Positions 44,437 to 52,122 of a stretch of 64,000 nt of DNA are shown here, in pieces. The stretch comes from Pedobacter psychrotolerans. GTDB taxonomy: Bacteria > Bacteroidota > Bacteroidia > Sphingobacteriales > Sphingobacteriaceae. The notes below the pieces were generated by a model, which saw only the letters and a program-made list of their open reading frames with translations, searched no databases and was not told the origin of the DNA. The translations under genes and the position numbers were made by a program. Each line of letters starts with the position of its first letter. The stretch's first letter is position 1. The stretch lies in the NCBI RefSeq assembly GCF_004340665.1, contig NZ_SLWO01000004.1, forward strand, positions 434,001 through 498,000. The letters are read 5' to 3'.

Positions 44437-45033
44437 TTATAAAAACTTTAAATACCATAATCCAATTAAGAACAGAATCAGGAAATCAGCCAGCCGTAGC
44501 CGTAATATTTTCAATGCTTTTCCCATCTGGTTTTCTACGGTCTTGATCGACAGCCCTAAGAGCTCTGCAATCTCGCGGTATTTCAACTCTTCGTACCTGC
44601 TCAGTTGGAAAATGGTGCGGCATTGCTCAGGTAACTGATTAAGTGCTACACCTAAGCGCTCTTGTAGTTCTACAAGTTCTATTTTAGCAGCTGCAGATTC
44701 GTGTTCAGTATCCATCGTATGTAAAGTAAATTCCTGATATTTAATCTTGGTTTTTTCTTGTTTAAGGTAGTTGAGGCTATCATGGTATACACACCTGTAA
44801 AGGTAAGCTTTTATAGAGTGTATCTGGAGATTTTGCCTCTTTTCCCAGAACTTTAAAAACATGCCCTGGACAATTTCTTCCGCAAGATCTTCATCTTTCA
44901 GAATTACCAGGGCATAGGCATGCAAAGCATTATAGTGCGTTTTAAATAACTGCTCAAATGACGTATCATCATTGTATCGATACCTGCTCCCGGAAGCTTC
45001 CGCTGTAAATTCCACTGCGTTAAAATTTCTCAA
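44437..45033 (-). CDS. ECF sigma-70 factor, Bacteroidota FecI-like type
   Basis: 198 residues. Sigma region 2 (FEQLFKTHYNALHAYALVIL, DEDLAEEIVQGMFLKFWEKR, IKAYLYRCVYHDSLNYLKQE) and region 4 (LNQLPEQCRTIFQLSRYEEL, YREIAELLGLSIKTVENQMG). The C-terminus ends in a hydrophobic tail (LILFLIGLWYLKFL), common in this sub-family. No ATG is available at the N-terminus: TTG 45033 gives the longest form and GTG 45015 a shorter one. It directs polymerase to its own locus once FecR releases it. Confidence 0.92.
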   Translation of the reverse strand: MRNFNAVEFTAEASGSRYRYNDDTSFEQLFKTHYNALHAYALVILKDEDLAEEIVQGMFLKFWEKRQNLQIHSIKAYLYRCVYHDSLNYLKQEKTKIKYQEFTLHTMDTEHESAAAKIELVELQERLGVALNQLPEQCRTIFQLSRYEELKYREIAELLGLSIKTVENQMGKALKILRLRLADFLILFLIGLWYLKFL

Positions 45034-45100
45034 ATATAGTAATAGAAGGTTTGTAGAAGACCATTTGAATTGGAATGCTAGACTTACACAATCAAATTCT

Positions 45101-46141
45101 TTAGAAATTAACGGCTAAACCACCTGTATAGCCAAAGAACATGCCGTGTAAAGTACTATTATCGCTATCCCAGGCGTGTAAATAGTGTTTCTGAAGTGCT
45201 TTACCTTCTGTTGTATTTGTTGAGATTAAGTTAAAAGACGGACCAGCGAATATTTCCAGATGGTTACTAATTCTCCATGCAGGAAACAGTTGCATAGTGG
45301 ACTTAAAATAGTTGCCTTTCTTAAAATTCTGCAATGAACTTGCGGTTAGCTCGGTATGAAGTCTGAAATGCTGAGACTGAAAAAAATTTGCACCAAATCC
45401 TGCTTCAAGAGCATAGATCGCATCTTTGTTTTTAAAGTTATACCCTGCACCAATAATGCCATACAACACCCTTCCTCCTGAGCGGAAAGTAGCCATGGTA
45501 GTTAGGTTCTGATCTGTTGTGAAAGCCACACTTTTTTCTCCATCTTTAACAATATTGATAATTCCGATCGGATAGTCACTGCTATCAGCCACATTAATAA
45601 AGCCTGCAAGCTGAACACCTTTTACTTTTTTTGCGATATTGATAAAGCCTGAAATTTGTGCTCCTTTCACATCTGCTGCCTTGTTTAGAAAACCGGCGGC
45701 TTGAACTGCTGAAACGTTTCGAGCAGTCCAGTTCAAAAACCCCGCGAGTTGTATACCGCTATTACCCTTCGATATATTGGAAAAACCAGCCAAAGCAGAT
45801 CTGCTATCATCTCCATAGGTATTGATAAAGCCAGCAAATTGAGTACCTTTTGCTTTACCTCCAATATGATTGGAAAACCCTGCTAATTGAACGCCATATG
45901 TGTTTTTATGTATAATATTGGATATGCCAGCGAAAGAAAGTCCCTTTTCTGTAGCTGAAACACCTACCAGGGCATTACATGAAAAAACATTGGTATCAAG
46001 CGCTGCATGCCTTCCGTTTGTACTTACAGGATATACTAAACCTATATTTACACTTGTCTTTCTATGATTTTGCGAAAAGCTGTTTAGCGTATTGCCTAAT
46101 AATATAATCAGGCCTAATACTAAATACCTTAACTTTTCCAT
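45101..46141 (-). CDS. second GVQLAGFxN surface-repeat protein
   Basis: 346 residues from ATG 46141, which begins a good signal peptide (MEKLRYLVLGLIILL, ending SFSQ). An ATG 48 bases upstream is in frame but gives a poor leader. About eight repeats of 14-16 residues (VQLAGFSNHIGGKAKG, IQLAGFLNWTARNVSA, AQISGFINIAKKVKG) are the same type as in the 41.7-kb protein, but without the STN or carboxypeptidase-like domains. The C-terminal 140 residues are beta-rich and end in an aromatic strand (FFGYTGGLAVNF), suggesting outer-membrane insertion. It lies 67 bp upstream of the sigma gene in the same direction, so it is probably part of the same four-gene unit. Confidence 0.78.
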   Translation of the reverse strand: MEKLRYLVLGLIILLGNTLNSFSQNHRKTSVNIGLVYPVSTNGRHAALDTNVFSCNALVGVSATEKGLSFAGISNIIHKNTYGVQLAGFSNHIGGKAKGTQFAGFINTYGDDSRSALAGFSNISKGNSGIQLAGFLNWTARNVSAVQAAGFLNKAADVKGAQISGFINIAKKVKGVQLAGFINVADSSDYPIGIINIVKDGEKSVAFTTDQNLTTMATFRSGGRVLYGIIGAGYNFKNKDAIYALEAGFGANFFQSQHFRLHTELTASSLQNFKKGNYFKSTMQLFPAWRISNHLEIFAGPSFNLISTNTTEGKALQKHYLHAWDSDNSTLHGMFFGYTGGLAVNF

Positions 46142-46391
46142 AATGTTCGCATTTAAACTGCACTTAATTGTTTTTAAAGTTGTTTTCATTTCTCGTTATT
46201 TTAAAATGAGACAACGAAGTGCAGACTTACCCCTATGTGATGAGAAAAAATATTTATTTTGCAATTGGAAGGACCAATCAATGCAGAGAAATGATCGTGT
46301 CATTATCACTCTTAAAAAAAATATTAAGTAGCAATATGAGAGTAATGAAGATTGCAATCCACCAACAGTTGTTAGTGTTATTGCTTTTTTA

Positions 46392-47138
46392 CTACCACGG
46401 TATTTCGCCTGTTTCCGGATTGCTTTCTTCACTGAAGAATTTGCCAGTCGGGCCATCCTGATCAATTAAGGCATATTTAATGATGCGTTTTGCAGCTTCT
46501 TCAACATCACCTCCATTTTGGTTAGTGAAATCGGTTTTCGTATAACCAGGGCAAACTGCATTTATTTTGAATGCCGTATCACGTAATTCGTATGCTAAAT
46601 GTACGGTGTACATATTCGCAGCAGCTTTAGAAGAACCATAAACCACCATTTTTGCATAATCATAAGGTGGCCAATCTGGGCTGCTCTGGAGCGAAAGAGA
46701 ACCCACGCTCGTGCTTACATTTACAATTCTTGGCTCAGATGATTTTCCTAATAAATCAATAAAAGCCTGTGTAACCCTTACCACGCCATACACATTGGTT
46801 TCATACACTTCTTTAAAGCTGTCGATACTCGATTCGAGTGCGCTTTGTGGTACAATTCCACTAATCCCGGCATTATTGATCAGGATATCCAGATGTCCCT
46901 GCTCCTTTTCAACAGTATTTTTTGCCGATAAAATGGTATCAGGCTGAGTCACGTCTATTTCAATGGCCCTGACATTTTCAAAACCCTTTTCTTTCAACTC
47001 TTTTACAATGGCTTCCCCTTTTCCAATATCACGACTACCTAAATAAACAAACAGTCCTTTTTTTGAAAGTTGTTTTGCCGTTTCCAAACCGATTCCTTTG
47101 TTCGCTCCTGTAATTAATACTATTTTCATTTTTATCAT
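46392..47138 (-). CDS. SDR-family oxidoreductase
   Basis: 248 residues. Classical short-chain dehydrogenase: LITGANKGIGLETAKQL (TGxxxGxG), LDILINNAGISG (NNAG), the catalytic Ser near NVSTSVGSLS, and YGSSKAA (Tyr-x-x-x-Lys). The closest pattern is carbonyl-reductase-like SDRs (GANKGIG). It reduces an unknown carbonyl with NAD(P)H in the cytoplasm. A TTTACCA-tt-TGGTAAA palindrome lies 45 bp upstream of the start, between it and the Crp/Fnr gene, so it is probably a target of that regulator. Confidence 0.9.
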   Translation of the reverse strand: MIKMKIVLITGANKGIGLETAKQLSKKGLFVYLGSRDIGKGEAIVKELKEKGFENVRAIEIDVTQPDTILSAKNTVEKEQGHLDILINNAGISGIVPQSALESSIDSFKEVYETNVYGVVRVTQAFIDLLGKSSEPRIVNVSTSVGSLSLQSSPDWPPYDYAKMVVYGSSKAAANMYTVHLAYELRDTAFKINAVCPGYTKTDFTNQNGGDVEEAAKRIIKYALIDQDGPTGKFFSEESNPETGEIPW

Positions 47139-47182
47139 TTTAAGTTAATGAATCAAAATTGCAACGTTAAAAAAGGAAACCG

Positions 47183-47198
47183 TTTACCATTTGGTAAA
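47183..47198. promoter_or_regulatory. operator TTTACCA-TT-TGGTAAA upstream of the SDR gene
   Basis: A perfect 7+2+7 palindrome. If the minus-strand -7-like CAATTTTG at 47154-47161 is used, its centre lies at about -43, the class II position for Crp/Fnr activators. Very similar sites precede the Crp/Fnr gene (47806) and the hydrolase at 56.6 kb (57560). Confidence 0.7.
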
Positions 47199-47205
47199 AA
47201 GCAGA

Positions 47206-47772
47206 TCAATGAATGTTTTTTCGTATCCTGCTTAATGATTGCTGCGTAACCCCTAAATAAGAAGCAATATAGGCCAGTGGAATGCGGTTAATGAGTGATG
47301 GATGATTTTGCATAAATTCCAAATACCGTGTTGTAGCATCCTGTGAAATGACAGGGCCTTTTCTGGATTTTTGAAACATACATTTTTGAACCATTTTGTT
47401 TTTAATATTATCCCAGCCAACAATGGTTTGAGAAAGCTCTTCCCAATCCTGTTTTGAAAATAGAATCAGCCGGCAATCCGTACAGGCTTGCAAATATTCT
47501 GAGGAGAAAGCATTTGCCTCAAAATTTACATAATCAACTACCAAACTGTTTTCGCTGATTAAGCAACGGGTGATTTCTTCACCTTTATTATTGTAGTAAC
47601 AACCACGGATCACTCCTTCCAACACAAAGCCAACCCGTTTTGGAACTTTCCCTGCTTCAGAAAAATATTCGTCCTTTTTAAGGCTTATTACTGTTACTTT
47701 TTGTTCAATGAAGGTTATTTGTTGTGGGTTCAGGTTGCCGAACTGCAAAATGTACTCAATCAATTCTTTCAT
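47206..47772 (-). CDS. Crp/Fnr-family regulator
   Basis: 188 residues. N-terminal cyclic-nucleotide-binding-like beta roll (EYFSEAGKVPKRVGFVLEGV, IRGCYYNNKGEEITRCLISE), dimer helix, and a C-terminal helix-turn-helix PLAYIASYLGVTQQSLSRIR. The cAMP-contact motif of E. coli CRP (GE followed by RSA) is not seen and there are no Fnr-type cysteine ligands, so the effector is unknown. Members of this Bacteroidota type often sit beside oxidoreductase genes. Operator-like TTTAxCA-TT-TGGTAAA sequences lie on both sides of the gene, suggesting autoregulation and control of the SDR. Confidence 0.88.
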   Translation of the reverse strand: MKELIEYILQFGNLNPQQITFIEQKVTVISLKKDEYFSEAGKVPKRVGFVLEGVIRGCYYNNKGEEITRCLISENSLVVDYVNFEANAFSSEYLQACTDCRLILFSKQDWEELSQTIVGWDNIKNKMVQKCMFQKSRKGPVISQDATTRYLEFMQNHPSLINRIPLAYIASYLGVTQQSLSRIRKNIH

Positions 47773-47805
47773 AGCGGCAAGTTAAGCTAAGTTAGGTTTA
47801 AGGCG

Positions 47806-47821
47806 TTTATCATTTGGTAAA
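47806..47821. promoter_or_regulatory. operator TTTATCA-TT-TGGTAAA upstream of the Crp/Fnr gene
   Basis: The same palindrome as at 47183 with one mismatch, 34 bp before the Crp/Fnr start. Its closeness to the start codon suggests autorepression. It lies also directly after the hydrolase gene stop. Confidence 0.65.
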
Positions 47822-47878
47822 AAGTGCGAGGTAAATGATTGTAGATTGATGTCTTTATCAATTAAGCACCATGATTAG

Positions 47879-48763
47879 TTACAATAAAAACTTAATCATC
47901 GCTTCAGCGGTCTCTACAGGTTTTTCCTCCATAATAAAGTGGCCAGATCCAGCTATAGAGATACAGGAATGATTATCCACTATTTTGCCCAAGGCTTCAT
48001 CCAGCATATGATTTCCTTCACTTGCAATGCCAAGCACAGGTACAGCTAGTTTCCCGTAGTTTTTACTGTCAATCACATCCTGCGGAAATGCCTGATACCA
48101 TTGGTTTGCAGCACGGATGCTTTCTGCTTTATCATAAACAGAGGTGTACACCAAGCGGTCTTCTGCTGTTAAACTGTTTCGGTCGGCAGTAAGATTATCA
48201 AACAGATAGTCAAGCAAGATATGGCTCCTGTTTTCCAGCAGCTTTTCAGGAAGATCTTTTACCTGATTAAAAGCCAGCCACCAAGGGTACATACTGCCAG
48301 CACCATTGCCCGGTGGAGGAAGCATGGGCAGGCGGTATATATCCTCATCAATAGGCCAGGTGTCTAAAAAAACCACTTTAGCCGTTACCTGTTGGAATTG
48401 AGCAGCAAAGCTATGAATGATGGTTGTACTGATGTCATGGCCGGCAATGCAGACTTGGTTAAAGCCGTAATGCTTAACCAGCTCATAAATATCTAAAGCC
48501 ATATTCTTTTTATCATAGCCATTTTCAGGTTTGGTAGAACTGCCCATGCCCCGTACATCAATGGCAATTACCTTGAAATGCTTAACAAGCAATGGCATTA
48601 ATTTATGGTAGGCCCACCAGGTTTGCGGCCAGCCTGGTAAAAGCAGTAATGGCATGCCCTGGCCACCTTCTACTACATGGAGTGTGGTGCCATTTACATC
48701 AATGTATTTATTGGTAAAACCAGGCAGCTTGCTGATTAATTGTTCATCTGTTGATATGGTCAT
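47879..48763 (-). CDS. alpha/beta hydrolase, epoxide-hydrolase-like
   Basis: 294 residues. Oxyanion-hole motif LPGWPQTWWAY (HGxP variant), the nucleophile elbow GHDIST with Asp, and the catalytic His in GSGHFIMEEKP. An Asp nucleophile with GWPQ is typical of epoxide hydrolases and haloalkane dehalogenases. It is a paralogue of the protein at 56576-57505 (shared TWP/LDxxLF, KDLPEKLLE-type segments). Located 24 bp after a TetR gene in the same direction, so probably controlled by it. Confidence 0.88.
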   Translation of the reverse strand: MTISTDEQLISKLPGFTNKYIDVNGTTLHVVEGGQGMPLLLLPGWPQTWWAYHKLMPLLVKHFKVIAIDVRGMGSSTKPENGYDKKNMALDIYELVKHYGFNQVCIAGHDISTTIIHSFAAQFQQVTAKVVFLDTWPIDEDIYRLPMLPPPGNGAGSMYPWWLAFNQVKDLPEKLLENRSHILLDYLFDNLTADRNSLTAEDRLVYTSVYDKAESIRAANQWYQAFPQDVIDSKNYGKLAVPVLGIASEGNHMLDEALGKIVDNHSCISIAGSGHFIMEEKPVETAEAMIKFLL

Positions 48764-48787
48764 GATTATTGTTTTTATCGATAATAG

Positions 48788-49342
48788 CTATAATCCGATG
48801 CTTTTACTGAATGAGTACCAGGCAAAGGATTTGATATCATTCGGTGCCACATCGCCTGATTGTAAGGCATCAATGGTGTTGGTGATCATCCCCCCAAACA
48901 GCGTAAATATCCAGGCAATAGAAAGTTGACTGTGGATTAAATGCTGATCTTGAAGCTGCTCAATTAGTTTAAACCAGCGGTGTTTTATGCTATCAAATGT
49001 TCCGTTTTTCTCCGCTTCAGGCACCTGCGCATATGAACTTTTTCCATATAGTTTTTGTAGAAAAGCGTATTTCGCCCCGCAATCAATCCCTGCATAAAGC
49101 ATGAGCTCTAATTGTTTTTTAGGATCAGCAGAAGCATGGTAAGCGTCGGTCATGGCCTGCTGGCAGGTCACCATCATATCGTTTTTGCAGCACTCGATAA
49201 GTTCCTGGCGGCTTTTAAAATTTAAATGCAGTGTACGGCGATGAACATCTGCCCGCTCAGCAACACAGTCAAGCGAGGCCGATAAGTCATCATTAAAAAC
49301 TTTTATAGCAGCGTCAATTATGATCTGTTTAGTATTTTTCAC
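48788..49342 (-). CDS. TetR-family regulator
   Basis: 184 residues if translated from GTG 49342 (KNTKQIIIDAAIKVF at the N-terminus, normal for TetR). An ATG at 49363 and one at 49399 are in frame but add a Tyr/Cys-rich leader. Helix-turn-helix: LDCVAERADVHRRTLHLNFK near residues 25-44. The rest is the ligand-binding helical domain. Just upstream, 49340-49400 is rich in TATG/CATA inverted repeats, for example CACAAATATGTG at 49366-49377, a likely operator. Its target is probably the downstream hydrolase. Confidence 0.85.
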   Translation of the reverse strand: MKNTKQIIIDAAIKVFNDDLSASLDCVAERADVHRRTLHLNFKSRQELIECCKNDMMVTCQQAMTDAYHASADPKKQLELMLYAGIDCGAKYAFLQKLYGKSSYAQVPEAEKNGTFDSIKHRWFKLIEQLQDQHLIHSQLSIAWIFTLFGGMITNTIDALQSGDVAPNDIKSFAWYSFSKSIGL

Positions 49343-49428
49343 AAAGCAAACATACGAATACATACACAAATATGTGCATATATTTATATTAATATGCATG
49401 ATAAAAAACCAATCTCAATTAATCTGCC

Positions 49429-50409
49429 TTAAAAATAACACTTCGGTCTCCTGCTCTTTTTAGTTTCGATATAATAGCCTACAGAAATTTCGTGCGAACC
49501 ATAATCATAATTACCCAGTTTATTCAAACTATAATCATAACCATAACCAATGCGCAAATTAGATCGGATAAAAAATTCGCTGATGAAACCTGCCGCAGCC
49601 TTACTGTTCAGATCGCGCTGCAGGTTGTCTTTAGGGTAAAGTTTTACCGAGGTACGGTAAACTGCACCTAGCCACAAACGTTCTTTGATCAATAAAAAGG
49701 CATTTAAATCCAATGAGGTTGGCCCATGTAAATCATCCTTAATTAAAAAGGTGGGTTTAAAAACAAAATCTTCATTTACAGTAAATGCCATGCCTGCGGT
49801 GAGGTAGAAATGTGGTTGAATTTTAATGTTAAGCGCATTGTAATCGCTAAATACCGATAGTGATTTAGCCAGAAGGTTGTTTGCAGAAAAACCGATAAAA
49901 AACTTTTCGTTAGAATAATGTATACCGGCCCGTACATCGGGCATGGTTTGACTTACCACTCCTGTAATGATGCGATTATCGCCTTCTTCGATAGGATCTA
50001 ACAAATTGCCGTTTAAGGAAGATTGGATTACGCCTACGCCTAAACCAAAAGCAAGGATATTGGTTTCAGTACGATCGAGTTTTATCCGGTAGGCAAAGTT
50101 TGCCGATGCATTTAAACTATTTTGTGCGCCTATTTTATCTTTGGTAATGATCATGCCAATGCCTAAACTTTCATCATTAATTGCTTCATCTGCAGATATG
50201 GACAGGGTTTGTGGCGCACCCCGAACACCTGTCCATTGTGCTCTTGCAAAAGCCTGGAGATAAAGCTCTTCCTTATAACCCGCATAGGCAGGGTTAATGT
50301 ACAGACCATTAAATACATACTGCCCAAATTGAGCGTCCTGCTGCGCAAAAAGCTTAATGGCTGATGTAATCATGATTAAAACAAAAAATATCACTCTCCA
50401 AATTTTCAT
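49429..50409 (-). CDS. PorP/SprF-family type IX secretion membrane protein
   Basis: 326 residues from ATG 50409, giving the signal peptide MKIWRVIFFVLIMITS, ending LFAQ. A longer in-frame start is unlikely. PorP/SprF signatures: QDAQFGQYVFNGLYINPAYA, GVRGAPQTLSISADEAIN, IGMIITKDKIGAQNSLNAS. A beta-barrel outer-membrane partner usually needed to place T9SS-secreted adhesins. It follows the CHU_C protein gene and forms the last gene of the four-gene operon. Confidence 0.9.
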   Translation of the reverse strand: MKIWRVIFFVLIMITSAIKLFAQQDAQFGQYVFNGLYINPAYAGYKEELYLQAFARAQWTGVRGAPQTLSISADEAINDESLGIGMIITKDKIGAQNSLNASANFAYRIKLDRTETNILAFGLGVGVIQSSLNGNLLDPIEEGDNRIITGVVSQTMPDVRAGIHYSNEKFFIGFSANNLLAKSLSVFSDYNALNIKIQPHFYLTAGMAFTVNEDFVFKPTFLIKDDLHGPTSLDLNAFLLIKERLWLGAVYRTSVKLYPKDNLQRDLNSKAAAGFISEFFIRSNLRIGYGYDYSLNKLGNYDYGSHEISVGYYIETKKSRRPKCYF

Positions 50410-50429
50410 GTTTATATATTTTATCATAT

Positions 50430-51374
50430 TTACCGTATTACAGTTACATAACCTTTGTAATCTTCCCAAGCTGAATTTCCGTTCTTCACCTTAATTATGT
50501 AGAAATAAGTTCCGTCTGCCAGTCCCGGAGCAGTCCAATCATTCTGGTAGTGATTGGATTGGTAAACCGTACTCCCCCAACGGTTAATAATGGTCACTTC
50601 ATTTGATTCAAAGGATTCCAGGAGTTGGATATAAAAAGTGTCGTTCTTGCCGTCCCCATTAGGCGTGAAAACATTTGGTATTCTTAAACCTGAAATCTCT
50701 TTTTGATCGGTTGATTTATTATTGGCCAGGTTCGGATCAAATTCTGTTGCCGTAACCACTGCCGTATTGCTGACCATACCTGGCTGTTTGGATCTTACTT
50801 TAATTACCAGTTCGGCAAACTTACCATTGGCCAAAAAAGGGATGTTCCAGGTAATGGTCTGTTTAAGCTGATCGAAGGTGGCTATGCCATCTGTGGATTG
50901 CCCCAGGTGTTCAAATAATAGGTTTTTTGGAAGTGCATCTTCAATCACCAGATTGGTGGCATCATTAGCCCCATTATTTCTAACGTTTAGATAATAATCA
51001 AAAACCTGGTCAACGACTACAATCTTTGATTCCGATCGCTTTGTGATGGCCACATCAGCAACAAGTCTATGTGGCACAACCACTTCTATTTCTTCAGAAA
51101 TATCAGAGAAACAGCCAAGCGCATTCCATGTAGCCACTCTATAAACTCCTGCAGTTGCGGTAATCAGTGTCTGGTTATTTTGTCCATTAACCAATACATT
51201 ATCTTTATACCAGATATACGAAGCTGCCCCTGCCGAATTTGCACGCAAAACCACTGACGATCCTGGTGCGATCGCAATCGTTTGCCGCCCTTCGGAAGCA
51301 GTCTGGCCCATTGCTGTTTGTATAAAAAACAACATTATAGCCAATAACAGAAAGGAGAATTCCCTTCGCATCAT
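50430..51374 (-). CDS. secreted protein with DUF11 and gliding-motility C-terminal domain
   Basis: 314 residues. Signal peptide (FIQTAMGQ), an Ig-like segment (GAASYIWYKDNVLVNGQNNQ), a DUF11 repeat (HRLVADVAITKRSESKIVVV to about 220), and the CHU_C/T9SS type B sorting domain (IPNVFTPNGDGKNDTFYIQL, NRWGSTVYQSNHY, DGTYFYIIKV). The sorting domain marks it for export by the type IX system and attachment at the cell surface. It precedes the PorP/SprF gene by 20 bp. Confidence 0.9.
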   Translation of the reverse strand: MMRREFSFLLLAIMLFFIQTAMGQTASEGRQTIAIAPGSSVVLRANSAGAASYIWYKDNVLVNGQNNQTLITATAGVYRVATWNALGCFSDISEEIEVVVPHRLVADVAITKRSESKIVVVDQVFDYYLNVRNNGANDATNLVIEDALPKNLLFEHLGQSTDGIATFDQLKQTITWNIPFLANGKFAELVIKVRSKQPGMVSNTAVVTATEFDPNLANNKSTDQKEISGLRIPNVFTPNGDGKNDTFYIQLLESFESNEVTIINRWGSTVYQSNHYQNDWTAPGLADGTYFYIIKVKNGNSAWEDYKGYVTVIR

Positions 51375-51410
51375 TTATACCTTATATTTCAGAAAATGTA
51401 AACCTTCTAC

Positions 51411-52100
51411 CTAGAAAGTAACTGCTGTGGCAGTACCTATTAGGGTTCCTGGCGTAATGGTTGGTTTTGTTGGTTTAGCTGTTACGGTAATATCATGATC
51501 AGCAGTTTGCGGGCAATAGTTTTTGCCGCCAATTACATAACCTACTTTTAACCGATGTTTTTTGGTTCCAACTGTAGCAGGTGCTGATGGGGTATAATCT
51601 TTTGCTATTGCACCAGATATTGCCGTTTCATTTGCACCATCAACTGTATACCATTGATAGGCTAATGTGGTAATGGTAGGGTCTTCCGGATTGGTAACTA
51701 AACCTACCTGTGCCAACGGGCTTTCCAAACAGAAATTGGCAGGTGTAAAATCAACCACCAAAGGCTTAAGTACATACACCGGAATTTCCTGTAACTCAGA
51801 TTCGCAGGCACCTGCTGTGGTTGATTTGGAACTTAAATAATAGTAACCAGTATTTAAATCAGCGGCGGCGATTTTACCTGACACTAGCGTTACGCCTGTA
51901 CCTGGCGTTGTGGTTTGGGTTGCACTGTATTTCACGATCCAGTCTTCTCCAGCTGGCGCAGCAGGCAAGGTAAGATCTGATCCTTTACAGAATAAACTCA
52001 CCCCAGGGGTGGTTGGGAGTACCTGTGCAGATAATTTTGAGAATGCGCAGAAGATTACGAAGATAACTGCGAAGATTGTTTTTGTAGTTGAATTGTTCAT
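51411..52100 (-). CDS. secreted Ig-like protein, 229 aa
   Basis: 229 residues from ATG 52100 (signal MNNSTTKTIFAVIFVIFCAF, ending LSAQ). The body has Ig/SprB-like features: GSDLTLPAAPAGEDWIVKYS, ESELQEIPVYVLKPLVVDFT, FCLESPLAQVGL, LAYQWYTVDG and CPQTADHDITVTAKPTKP. It has no CHU_C sorting domain, so it may depend on the neighbouring protein for display or be released. It lies between the two adhesin-like genes in the same direction. Confidence 0.75.
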   Translation of the reverse strand: MNNSTTKTIFAVIFVIFCAFSKLSAQVLPTTPGVSLFCKGSDLTLPAAPAGEDWIVKYSATQTTTPGTGVTLVSGKIAAADLNTGYYYLSSKSTTAGACESELQEIPVYVLKPLVVDFTPANFCLESPLAQVGLVTNPEDPTITTLAYQWYTVDGANETAISGAIAKDYTPSAPATVGTKKHRLKVGYVIGGKNYCPQTADHDITVTAKPTKPTITPGTLIGTATAVTF

Positions 52101-52122
52101 GGGGACTGATTTTTTTGTTTGA

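Noticed and set aside
46092-46465. Overlapping small open frames on both strands between the repeat protein and SDR genes
   Set aside because: They overlap each other and the true gene ends; text is Arg/Ser/Leu-rich without pattern.
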